18,197 nt of DNA. Source: an uncultured Pseudoxanthomonas sp. (GTDB lineage Bacteria; Pseudomonadota; Gammaproteobacteria; Xanthomonadales; Xanthomonadaceae). The translations under genes and the position numbers were made by a program. Shown piece after piece: positions 1 to 7,149 of this stretch (position 1 is the stretch's first letter; each line of letters starts with the position of its first letter). The stretch spans positions 1 through 18,197 of the forward strand of contig CAMPIO010000065.1 of the NCBI GenBank assembly GCA_946886405.1. The letters are read 5' to 3'. The notes beneath the pieces are model-generated. The model saw only the letters and a list, made by a program, of their open reading frames with translations, did no database searches and was not told the DNA's origin.

Positions 1-165
1 ATAACCGCTGAAAGCATCTAAGCGGGAAGCGCGCCTCAAGATGAGATCTCCCGGGGCACAAGCCCCCTAAAGGAACCATCAAGACTAGGTGGTTGATAGG
101 TCAGGTGTGTAAGTGGGGCAACCCATTGAGCTAACTGATACTAATGATCCGTGTGGCTTGACCAT
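1..165 (+). rRNA. rrl: 23S ribosomal RNA, 3' end (partial)
   Basis: The sequence matches the conserved 3' terminal part of bacterial 23S rRNA recalled from E. coli: the opening stretch with 'ataaccgctgaaagcatcta', then 'gttgataggtcaggtgtgta', 'gagctaactgatactaatga' and the terminal 'ccgtgtggcttgacc'. Only the last ~165 nt are present; the gene begins left of the window. The exact mature 3' end (about 163-167) is estimated by homology because the partner strand of the processing stem lies outside. The 5S gene follows after a ~125-nt spacer, the normal rRNA operon order. Confidence 0.95.
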
Positions 166-289
166 ATAACCTCAAGTGGCCTTGGACTCGACGATATCGT
201 CAGAGAAAATCCAATGCCCGCTACGTCACAAGACCCTATGAGAGATTGGCGCCTTAATCCGTTATCTGGATGGCGACGCTCCAACCCTC
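166..289 (+). other. 23S-5S internal transcribed spacer
   Basis: This is about 124 nt between the 23S 3' end and the 5S 5' end. I see no tRNA-like cloverleaf and no credible ORF. It is expected to be removed by RNase processing of the rRNA precursor. Both boundaries carry an uncertainty of a few bases. Confidence 0.75.
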
Positions 290-407
290 TCCCTGGTGAA
301 ATTAGCGCTGTGGTCCCACCCGTTCCCATCCCGAACACGGAAGTGAAACGCAGCCGCGCCGATGGTAGTGTGGCTTAAGCCATGCAAGAGTAGGTCATCG
401 CCAGGGG
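290..407 (+). rRNA. rrf: 5S ribosomal RNA
   Basis: The gene is about 118 nt, typical for 5S. The closing helix is visible: 290-296 (tccctgg) pairs with 401-407 (ccagggg). The internal blocks are characteristic of gammaproteobacterial 5S: 'tggtcccacccgttcccat', 'ccgaacacggaagtgaaac', 'gccgatggtagtgtgg' and 'gcaagagtaggtcatcgcc'. Ends were set from helix I pairing and could shift by one or two bases. It is the last gene of the rRNA operon; an intrinsic terminator follows about 10 nt later. Confidence 0.95.
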
Positions 408-417
408 CTTTACCCCA

Positions 418-448
418 AACCCCCAGCCCACAAGGCTGGGGGTTTTTT
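418..448 (+). terminator. Rho-independent terminator of the rRNA operon
   Basis: A perfect 9-bp GC-rich stem (cccccagcc at 420-428, ggctggggg at 434-442) with a 5-nt loop (cacaa) is followed by six T residues (443-448). Two A residues before the stem can pair with the first Ts. A strong intrinsic terminator is expected at the end of an rRNA operon. Confidence 0.93.
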
Positions 449-475
449 ATTGCGCGGCTTTCGCCAACAATCGGA

Positions 476-491
476 CGTCATATGACGAAAG
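476..491 (+). promoter_or_regulatory. Palindrome overlapping the dipeptidase leader/RBS
   Basis: cgtcatatgacg (476-487) is a perfect 12-bp palindrome ending just before the aaagagg RBS. In addition ctttcg (458-463) is complementary to cgaaag (486-491), so an RNA hairpin could cover the first bases of the SD. This could be an operator or translational control, or it could be chance. No function is demonstrated. Confidence 0.25.
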
Positions 492-501
492 AGGTGGACG
501 C

Positions 502-1728
502 ATGACGTTGTGTCGAGTGGCGTTAGCCAGTGCACTGGCAATGATGTGTGTCGATGGTGCGGCGGCAAAAGATACATCTCCGGAGCCACGTCGCGTGCAC
601 GAGGACGCAATCGTGCTGGATACGCATCTGGATACGCCGGCGAATTTCCGTCGTCCAGGCTGGAGCATCGCCGACAACCACCAGCGCGAAGGGGACCTCT
701 CGCAAGTGGACCTTCCGCGCATGAAGGCCGGCGGGCTGGATGGCGGATTCTGGGTCATCTACACCGCACAGGGCGCGCGCGATGTCGCCGGCAAGCGTGC
801 GGCGCGTGACCATGGACTGGATCGGCTGGTGAGCATCCGCGAGATGCTCGCAGTGCAGGCAGGCGAGATGGAGCTCGCGCTTACCGCAGAAGATGCGGAG
901 CGGATCGCGGCAGCCGGGAAGCGCGTGTCCTTCATCAGCATGGAGAACGCGGCGCCTCTGGCCAGCGATCCCAGCCTGCTCACGGCGTATCACCGACTGG
1001 GCTTGCGGATGCTGGGCATCACGCACGTGCGCAACAACGATTTCGGTGATTCGTCGACAGATCCCGCAGGGCCGGAATGGAAGGGACTCAGTCCGGCGGG
1101 CCGTGCGCTGGTGGAAGAAGCCAATCGCCTTGGCATCGTTCTGGATGCTTCACATGCCAGCGATGCGGTGTTCGATCAACTTCTCGCCCTGTCGCGCGCG
1201 CCGGTCGTGCTCTCGCACACGAGTGCGGATGCGCTGTACGACCATCCGCGGAACATCGACGATGCGCGGCTCCGCCAGCTTGCAGCGAAAGGCGGCGTCA
1301 TCCATGTCAACGCGTTCGGTGGCTATCTGATCAGCATTCCGAAGATTCCCGAACGCGAGGCCGCCATGGAAGTGTTTGGCGAGAAATATGGCCCCGAGAG
1401 TCGGCTAGCCGTGGATCGAGTCCCAGCCTATCTGGTCGAGCGGCGCGCGATTGAAGAGCGCTACCCGGTCAAGCGCGCCACGTTCGACGATTACATGGCG
1501 CATCTGCTTCACATCCTGAAGGTGGCGGGTGTAGACCATGTCGGTATCGGTGCCGATTGGGATGGCGGTGGTGGCGTGGCGGGTATGGAGGATGTCAGCG
1601 CATTGCCACGGATTACCGAAGCCCTGCTGGCAGCCGGTTACACCGAGCAGGATGTCCGCAAGATATGGAGCGGCAACCTGCTGCGGGTGATCAGGGAAGC
1701 GCAAGCGATCGCATCAGCGACGCACTGA
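502..1728 (+). CDS. Secreted membrane dipeptidase, peptidase family M19
   Basis: This is a 408-aa zinc dipeptidase of the renal dipeptidase type, which in the family hydrolyses dipeptides using a binuclear zinc site. Visible family motifs are the metal-binding DTHLD (H42, D44), SMEN with the bridging glutamate E148, DASH (H218), LSHTSAD (H239), GIGADWDG (residues 348-355) and the C-terminal WSGNLLRV (389-396). Residues 1-22 form a hydrophobic signal peptide with an AAA-K-type cleavage region, so export to the periplasm is likely. The start is ATG with an SD-like aaagagg at 488-494, 7 nt upstream. The gene follows the rRNA terminator by only 53 nt. No convincing -35/-10 is visible there, but a 12-bp palindrome (cgtcatatgacg, 476-487) abuts the ribosome binding site. 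Length and motifs are complete; the physiological substrate is unknown. Confidence 0.93.
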   Translation: MTLCRVALASALAMMCVDGAAAKDTSPEPRRVHEDAIVLDTHLDTPANFRRPGWSIADNHQREGDLSQVDLPRMKAGGLDGGFWVIYTAQGARDVAGKRAARDHGLDRLVSIREMLAVQAGEMELALTAEDAERIAAAGKRVSFISMENAAPLASDPSLLTAYHRLGLRMLGITHVRNNDFGDSSTDPAGPEWKGLSPAGRALVEEANRLGIVLDASHASDAVFDQLLALSRAPVVLSHTSADALYDHPRNIDDARLRQLAAKGGVIHVNAFGGYLISIPKIPEREAAMEVFGEKYGPESRLAVDRVPAYLVERRAIEERYPVKRATFDDYMAHLLHILKVAGVDHVGIGADWDGGGGVAGMEDVSALPRITEALLAAGYTEQDVRKIWSGNLLRVIREAQAIASATH

Positions 1729-1799
1729 CAACATTCTCATTTGTCGAAGCGCGGTGTTGGCGCTGCATTTTGATGTATGTCTCGCCGGGAAGCATGCTC

Positions 1800-2642
1800 A
1801 TGGAAGAATCGATCACGGCCCGGCGATTCACCGCCACGCTGCCCCTCGACATCCCCAAGCATTGGCTGCCGGGCGACGAGGGGGTGTCCTCGTTGCTCAA
1901 CGCGTACACCATTCTGGTGCCGGCCAATGAGGCGTTCTATATCCGGACGCTCAACGCCTGTTTGCCACGGATGCGGGACGGCGCCCTTCGTGCGCGTTGC
2001 CAGGCCTTCATCCGGCAGGAAGCGCAGCATGGTGTGGCGCACAAGCGCTACTGGGACAATCTGGATGCGCAAGGTTACGCATACCGTGGTTTAGAGCGTG
2101 CTGTGGACCGGGGCATCTTCCGTGTCATGGACCGTATCGCGCCGTTGTGGCTGCGCGTGTCGCTGGTGAGCTGCGTGGAGCATATCAATGCCTATCTTGG
2201 TTACGAGTTCCTGAGTCAGTCGATCCTCGCCGATGCCGACCCGCGCGTGCGCGATTTGATGGAATGGCACTTTGCCGAAGAGATCGAGCATCGAGCGGTT
2301 GCGTTCGATCTGCTGCAGGCCGTGTCGCCGCACTATCCGGTGCGGGTGCTGGGTGCGGTGATGACCACCACGCTCTTCTATCTGCTGTTGACCGTCCTCG
2401 CCGCGTCGTTGCTCGCGCAGGACCGTCGGCTGTGGCGAATGGCGACCTGGGGGCAGTTGGTGCACCACCTGGGCGCCGGACATGGAATGGCACGCAGGAC
2501 GTTCCGGCACCTGCGTGACTATCTGCGTCACGGCTTCCATCCTTCCCGCTTGCCGGGGGCCGATGCGCTGGCGGCCGCCGTATTGGCGCGGTTGGCTGCG
2601 GCGGATCCACCGGCGGTAGTCGCGGCGACACCGCGAAACTGA
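1800..2642 (+). CDS. PF10118-type metal-dependent hydrolase (diiron-like four-helix protein)
   Basis: The 280-aa protein resembles the 'metal-dependent hydrolase' family PF10118, a poorly characterised family with ferritin-like diiron ligand spacing. Candidate metal ligands are E44 (PANEAF), E74 and H77 (QEAQH, an ExxH), E127/H128 (CVEH), and E161 and H164 (EEIEH, a second ExxH). Residues 183-207 form a strongly hydrophobic stretch, so membrane association is probable. I chose the ATG at 1800 because 'gggaag' (1787-1792) gives a 7-nt spacer. ATGs at 1773 and 1794 in the same frame are alternatives; the frame also opens further upstream inside the dipeptidase gene, which is not credible. It follows the dipeptidase after 71 nt without a clear terminator, so co-transcription is possible. 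Substrate and reaction are unknown. Confidence 0.82.
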   Translation: MEESITARRFTATLPLDIPKHWLPGDEGVSSLLNAYTILVPANEAFYIRTLNACLPRMRDGALRARCQAFIRQEAQHGVAHKRYWDNLDAQGYAYRGLERAVDRGIFRVMDRIAPLWLRVSLVSCVEHINAYLGYEFLSQSILADADPRVRDLMEWHFAEEIEHRAVAFDLLQAVSPHYPVRVLGAVMTTTLFYLLLTVLAASLLAQDRRLWRMATWGQLVHHLGAGHGMARRTFRHLRDYLRHGFHPSRLPGADALAAAVLARLAAADPPAVVAATPRN

Positions 2643-2780
2643 ACGACTGCCCGCTGCCCTCGCCTACAGCGGCAGGGAATGCACTGGCGGCTCGGATGTT
2701 TTCGTCACAAGTGGTTGATCGGAAAGGGGTGTTCTCGGCGGGTAGCGGCAACGTCGGCCGTTGCATGGTTGGAACAATAC

Positions 2781-2808
2781 GGAACTTCCGGCACGGTTAG
2801 CAGTCGAA
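2781..2808 (+). promoter_or_regulatory. Predicted sigma-E-type promoter of rpoH
   Basis: A perfect GGAACTT (2781-2787), the sigma-E -35 consensus, is followed after 16 nt by TCGAA (2804-2808), which fits the TC-A pattern of sigma-E -10 elements. The start site would be near 2813-2815, giving a ~20-nt leader. E. coli rpoH has a sigma-E-dependent promoter, so the placement makes biological sense. Prediction only. Confidence 0.6.
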
Positions 2809-2824
2809 CCCCCCGACTGCTAAC
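2796..2824. repeat. Perfect 11-bp inverted repeat upstream of rpoH
   Basis: gttagcagtcg (2796-2806) and cgactgctaac (2814-2824) are exact reverse complements separated by 7 nt. The left arm overlaps the predicted sigma-E -10 and the right arm ends 10 nt before the rpoH ATG, where an SD would normally lie. It could be an operator, or a hairpin in a longer transcript from another promoter. No T-tract follows, so a terminator is unlikely. Confidence 0.7.
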
Positions 2825-2834
2825 ATCCCTGCCC

Positions 2835-3713
<879 letters not shown>

Positions 3714-3738
3714 TCCGATCGCGTTGTGAGTCGATATC

Positions 3739-3767
3739 GAAGAGGCCCCATTGGGGCCTCTTCTCGT
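3739..3767 (+). terminator. Rho-independent terminator after rpoH
   Basis: gaagaggccc (3739-3748) and gggcctcttc (3754-3763) form a perfect 10-bp stem with a 5-nt loop (extendable to 12 bp on paper), followed by the T-rich 'tcgttt'. It lies 25 nt after the rpoH stop and 80 nt before the next start codon. Confidence 0.85.
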
Positions 3768-3847
3768 TTGTGGCGTTCAGATCGACGGATGTGGTCCACT
3801 ACGCCGCGACCCGCCACGGGCGGCATGACAACCAGAAGGAGCAGGGC

Positions 3848-5281
3848 ATGGGGTGGGGCAACAAACGGCACTGGGCATTGGCACTGGCATTGATGTGCGG
3901 CACGTGGGTGGGTGCGGGCATCGCGCCGGCCATGGCCGCAGGAAGCGACAACACCAAGTCGCAGGGCGAAGAACGCGGCGTGCGTTTCAGCATCGATCGC
4001 GAGGAATACGACGCCCAGGCGCGTGCCGCGATGCAGGTCGATCCCATGGTATCAGCCCATCTGGGCGCGATCCGCAAGGTGACCCTGGACGATGCCGCGA
4101 GCATGGATGAGCCCGGCCCCGACGTGCTCGTGTTCGATGTCGAAGGCAGCCGCGGCAAGGGCCGCGTTACTGCGCGCTTCATCACCGTCAGCGCTACCCA
4201 GGAAGCGCTGGGCCCGGGCGTGCTGGTCATGGCCGACGGCACGGAGCATGCGATCGAAGGTGATGCCGAGGCGTTGGCATCGGAAGACGACGGTCACGCA
4301 CACGACCATCATGACCACGACGAAGACGTCGAAGCAGGTGCCGGTCTCTTCATCCGGCAGGCGCAGGACGCAGCACAGCGCTATCCGCTGATCCGCCAGC
4401 ACATCGGCCAGATCACGTCGTTCGAGATCGACAGCGAGGCGTCGGGCGCAGCGCCCGGCATGAATACCTTCGTGTTCGACCTCGCCGGCGACAAAGGCCG
4501 TGGACGGTTGGAAGCCGACTTCATTACCGTCAGTGCCGACACCGAACGCCTCGGCAAGGGAGTACTGACCCTGGCCCGTGGCCGCCGGTTGGCCTTCGAG
4601 GGCGAACCGCGGGGCGAGGACGAGCCGGCGGACGGCGACGGTCCCGATGATCAGTTCGGCGACATGCAGGACAATATTTTCACCCGTCAGGCGCGGGTGG
4701 CCGTGCAGCGCTACCCGCTGGTGCAACAGCACATCGGCACGCTGAAGACGTTCGAGTTCGACCTTGCGGGAACGGGCGAAGCGGAAGGCGCCAACGCGTT
4801 CGTATTCGACCTTGTGGGCGACAAGGGACGTGGACGCATCCTGGCCGAGTTCATCACCGTCGACGCCGACACGGAACGTCTGGGCGAGGGCGTGCTCACG
4901 ATGGCCGACGGTCGCACGTTCGCGTTCGAAGGCGAGCCGCCGATGGAGGGTGAACGTACCCTGCCGCGCATCGACACCGATCGCGGCGAGGCCCCCGACA
5001 CATTCGCGCGACAGGACGGCCTCTTCGTGCTGCAGGCCAATGCGGCGATGCAGGCCCACCCGGTCGTGCAGCGCTACATCGGCGACCTCCGCGAGGCGGC
5101 GTTCGATCGCGATGCGTCCTGGGCAGCGGAGGGTGAGCGTTACATTTTCGATCTGAAAGGCAGCAAGGGCCAAGGGCGACTGGAAGCCGAGTTCATCACC
5201 GTGGATGCCGACAGTGAACGCATTGGCGATGGGGAGCTGGTCATGGCTGACGGCAAGCGTCACTCGCTGAGCGGGAAGTGA
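3848..5281 (+). CDS. Exported protein with four tandem ~85-residue repeats and a His-rich linker
   Basis: The protein has 477 aa. Residues 1-31 look like a Sec signal peptide ending AMAA. The mature part is four related repeats at about 55-138, 168-252, 278-362 and 393-476. Each reads roughly: (R)QAxxAxQxxPxVxxxIG, then F(V)FDLxGxKGxGRxxAxFITVxADxERLGxGxLxMADGxxxxxEGE. A His/Asp linker (HAHDHHDHDED, 150-160) follows repeat 1, and acidic Pro/Gly/Glu linkers separate the others. The 'hP-v---iG ... f-l-G-kG-G' pattern loosely recalls Coa1/Tim21-type domains; this is a weak resemblance and I do not assign a function. The start is ATG with aaggag (3836-3841) 6 nt upstream; the upstream in-frame extension runs through the rpoH terminator and is not used. 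No transmembrane segment other than the signal peptide is seen. Confidence 0.85.
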   Translation: MGWGNKRHWALALALMCGTWVGAGIAPAMAAGSDNTKSQGEERGVRFSIDREEYDAQARAAMQVDPMVSAHLGAIRKVTLDDAASMDEPGPDVLVFDVEGSRGKGRVTARFITVSATQEALGPGVLVMADGTEHAIEGDAEALASEDDGHAHDHHDHDEDVEAGAGLFIRQAQDAAQRYPLIRQHIGQITSFEIDSEASGAAPGMNTFVFDLAGDKGRGRLEADFITVSADTERLGKGVLTLARGRRLAFEGEPRGEDEPADGDGPDDQFGDMQDNIFTRQARVAVQRYPLVQQHIGTLKTFEFDLAGTGEAEGANAFVFDLVGDKGRGRILAEFITVDADTERLGEGVLTMADGRTFAFEGEPPMEGERTLPRIDTDRGEAPDTFARQDGLFVLQANAAMQAHPVVQRYIGDLREAAFDRDASWAAEGERYIFDLKGSKGQGRLEAEFITVDADSERIGDGELVMADGKRHSLSGK

Positions 5282-5302
5282 TCCTGACAAGATCCGGATA
5301 GC

Positions 5303-5319
5303 GCCGCCATCGAGGCGGC
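5303..5319 (+). other. Small hairpin in the 5282-5355 gap
   Basis: gccgcc (5303-5308) pairs with ggcggc (5314-5319) over a 5-nt loop, 22 nt after the repeat-protein stop codon. There is no T-tract, so at best it is a weak terminator or 3'-end stabiliser. It would also bury the only SD-like GAGG (5312-5315) in front of the upstream ATG at 5326, which disfavours that ATG. Confidence 0.3.
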
Positions 5320-5355
5320 ACGAACATGGCATCCCGTCTCCTTGAGCGTGATGCC

Positions 5356-5829
5356 ATGTCGTTCGTGATCCGCGGGCTGTCGCCCGAGCCGTTCCGTCCT
5401 TTGTTCGCTCTCGCCGATGCCGCGCTGGCGGCAAACGGCATCCACCGTGTCGTCGCCGATGCCGATCATGGATTCCCCTGTCGCGTGACGCTGCAGGATG
5501 CGAAGCGGGGCGAGACGCTGCTGCTGCTCTCCCATCTGCATCACGACGTCGCGGGGCCCTACCGCGCCAGCGGGCCGATCTTCGTCAGCGAGGCAGCGCT
5601 CCGCGTTCCTTCCGTGGCATTCCAAGACGCATTGCCGCCCTCATTCCCGCGTCGCCTGCTGTCGCTGCGCGCCTACGATGCCGAAGGCGTGATGCGGGAC
5701 GCCGACGTGGTGGAGGGCGTCGATGCGCTACCCCATCTTCAGCGCCTGCTCGCGATGCCTCGTGTCGCCTACCTGCACGTCCACAACGCCCGCCGCGGTT
5801 GTTATGCCTGCCGCGTCGAGCCCGCTTGA
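5356..5829 (+). CDS. DUF1203 domain protein
   Basis: The 157-aa protein (from ATG 5356) matches the DUF1203 pattern recalled for this family: N-terminal MSFVIRGLSPEPFRPLF, then HGFPCRVTLQDAKRGETLLL (39-58), SHLHHDVAGPYRASGPIFV (59-77) and a C-terminal LHVHNARRGCYACRVEP (140-156). Conserved Cys, His and aromatic residues are present, but the family has no established function that I know of. It has no signal peptide, so it is probably cytoplasmic. The MSF start agrees with the usual family N-terminus. An in-frame ATG at 5326 would add 10 residues; its possible SD lies in a hairpin. Its 3' end overlaps the convergent ndh gene by 28 nt. Confidence 0.82.
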   Translation: MSFVIRGLSPEPFRPLFALADAALAANGIHRVVADADHGFPCRVTLQDAKRGETLLLLSHLHHDVAGPYRASGPIFVSEAALRVPSVAFQDALPPSFPRRLLSLRAYDAEGVMRDADVVEGVDALPHLQRLLAMPRVAYLHVHNARRGCYACRVEPA

Positions 5830-7079
5830 TCCTCGTCCTTGCCCAGGATGATCCGCGCACCGCGCTGGTAGCTCCAGTACGCCCAGCACCAGTTCAACAG
5901 CACGACCAGGCGGTTGCGGAAGCCGATCAGGAAGAACACGTGCGCGGTCAGCCAGAACCACCACGCCAGCAGGCCGGAGAACTTCAGCCGGCCGAAATCC
6001 ACCACGGCGGCCATCCGCCCGATGGTCGCGAGATTGCCATAGTCCTGGTAACGGAAGATGCCTGGCGATGTGCTGCCCGACAGACGCGCGCGCAGCACCT
6101 GTGCCACGTGTCGGCCCATCTGCTTGGCGGCCGGCGCCACGCCGGGAACGGGCTTCCCGTCCGTGGTCACTGCGGCGAGATCACCCGCCACGAAGATATC
6201 TGGGTGCGCCGGCACGCTGAGATCGGGCAGCACCGACACGCGGCCGGCGCGATCCAGCGGTGCGCCCAACGAGCGGGCCAACGGCGACGCCGCCACGCCG
6301 GCCGCCCACACGACGGTCTTCGCCGGCACGAACGTGTCTCCAAGCTGGTATCCGTCCGCAGTGATGTCGCTGACAGGGGTGCCGGTGATGACCTCCACGC
6401 CCAGCTTCTGCAGCTGCCGGCGCGCTTTTTCCGACAGCGCTTCGGGGAATGAAGCCAGCACGCGTGGTCCGGCTTCCACGAGCCGTACGCGCGCCTGCGA
6501 CGGATCGATGCGGCGGAATTCGTCCTTCAGCGTATGCCGCGCGATCTCCGCCAGCGTGCCCGCCAGCTCGACACCGGTCGGTCCTCCGCCGACGATGGCG
6601 AAGCTGAGCCACGCGGCGCGCGTCGCCGGATCGGTCTCGGCTTCGGCGCGTTCGAAGGCGAGCAACAGGTGGCGGCGCAGTTGCAGCGCATCATCGAGCG
6701 TCTTCAGGCCCGGCGCGTGCTGCGCCCATTCGTCATGGCCGAAGTAGGCATGCGTCGCGCCGGTCGCCAGCAGCAGGGTATCGAACGCGATCGTCGTGCC
6801 GTCGGCGAGCACGACCTGCTTGTCGTTCGGCGCGATCGAGGCGACCTCGGCAAGACGCACTTCCACGTTGCCCTGCTTGCGCAGGATATGGCGCAACGGC
6901 GCGGCGATATCGGGCGCCGACAAGCCGGCGGTCGCCACCTGGTACAGCAGCGGCTGGAACAGGTGATGGTTGTGCCGGTCGATCAGGGTGATGCGCAACG
7001 GCGCGGAAGCCAGCGCGCGCGTGGCCCAGAGGCCGGCGAAGCCACCGCCGACGATGACGAAATGGTGTGCTGCCTGCAT
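5802..7079 (-). CDS. ndh: Type II NADH dehydrogenase (NDH-2, FAD-dependent NADH:quinone oxidoreductase)
   Basis: The 425-aa flavoprotein is predicted to transfer electrons from NADH to membrane quinone without proton pumping. The N-terminal FAD Rossmann motif is VGGGFAG (G11, G13, G16). The signature HHLFQPLLYQVATAGLS spans 38-54. A second dinucleotide-binding motif, VGGGPTGVELAG, spans 163-174. FVAGDLA at 296-302 contributes to FAD binding, and AKQMGRHVA follows at 318-326. The C-terminal third (about 368-412) is rich in Trp/Phe/Leu and Arg, consistent with the amphipathic membrane-anchoring part of NDH-2. I use the ATG at 7079, preceded by 'gggaga'; a GTG at 7097 in the same frame is an alternative. 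It lies 70 nt downstream of the permease gene and converges with the DUF1203 gene, overlapping it by 28 nt. Confidence 0.92.
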   Translation of the reverse strand: MQAAHHFVIVGGGFAGLWATRALASAPLRITLIDRHNHHLFQPLLYQVATAGLSAPDIAAPLRHILRKQGNVEVRLAEVASIAPNDKQVVLADGTTIAFDTLLLATGATHAYFGHDEWAQHAPGLKTLDDALQLRRHLLLAFERAEAETDPATRAAWLSFAIVGGGPTGVELAGTLAEIARHTLKDEFRRIDPSQARVRLVEAGPRVLASFPEALSEKARRQLQKLGVEVITGTPVSDITADGYQLGDTFVPAKTVVWAAGVAASPLARSLGAPLDRAGRVSVLPDLSVPAHPDIFVAGDLAAVTTDGKPVPGVAPAAKQMGRHVAQVLRARLSGSTSPGIFRYQDYGNLATIGRMAAVVDFGRLKFSGLLAWWFWLTAHVFFLIGFRNRLVVLLNWCWAYWSYQRGARIILGKDEDQAGSTRQA

Positions 7080-7149
7080 GCCGTCTCCCGCAGCCACGAA
7101 GTGCGTGGCGGATTGCGACGGATTGTCTCACGCGTCCCGTCGCCGTCGC

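Noticed and set aside
166..289. tRNA gene in the 23S-5S spacer
   Set aside because: No TTC-loop or acceptor-stem pattern and no CCA-compatible cloverleaf found by eye.
2651..2675. Hairpin after the PF10118 gene (ccgctg/cagcgg, or ctgcc/ggcag)
   Set aside because: Only 5-6 bp stems with 10-12 nt loops and no T-tract; too weak to call a terminator.
4295..4327. His-rich coding stretch read as a nucleotide repeat or CRISPR-like element
   Set aside because: It encodes the HAHDHHDHDED linker in frame within the repeat protein; the codon bias explains the repetitiveness.
4052..5434. Long minus-strand open frame (460 codons) opposite the four-repeat protein
   Set aside because: It mirrors the repeats of the plus-strand gene, which has a good RBS and signal peptide; this frame has neither.
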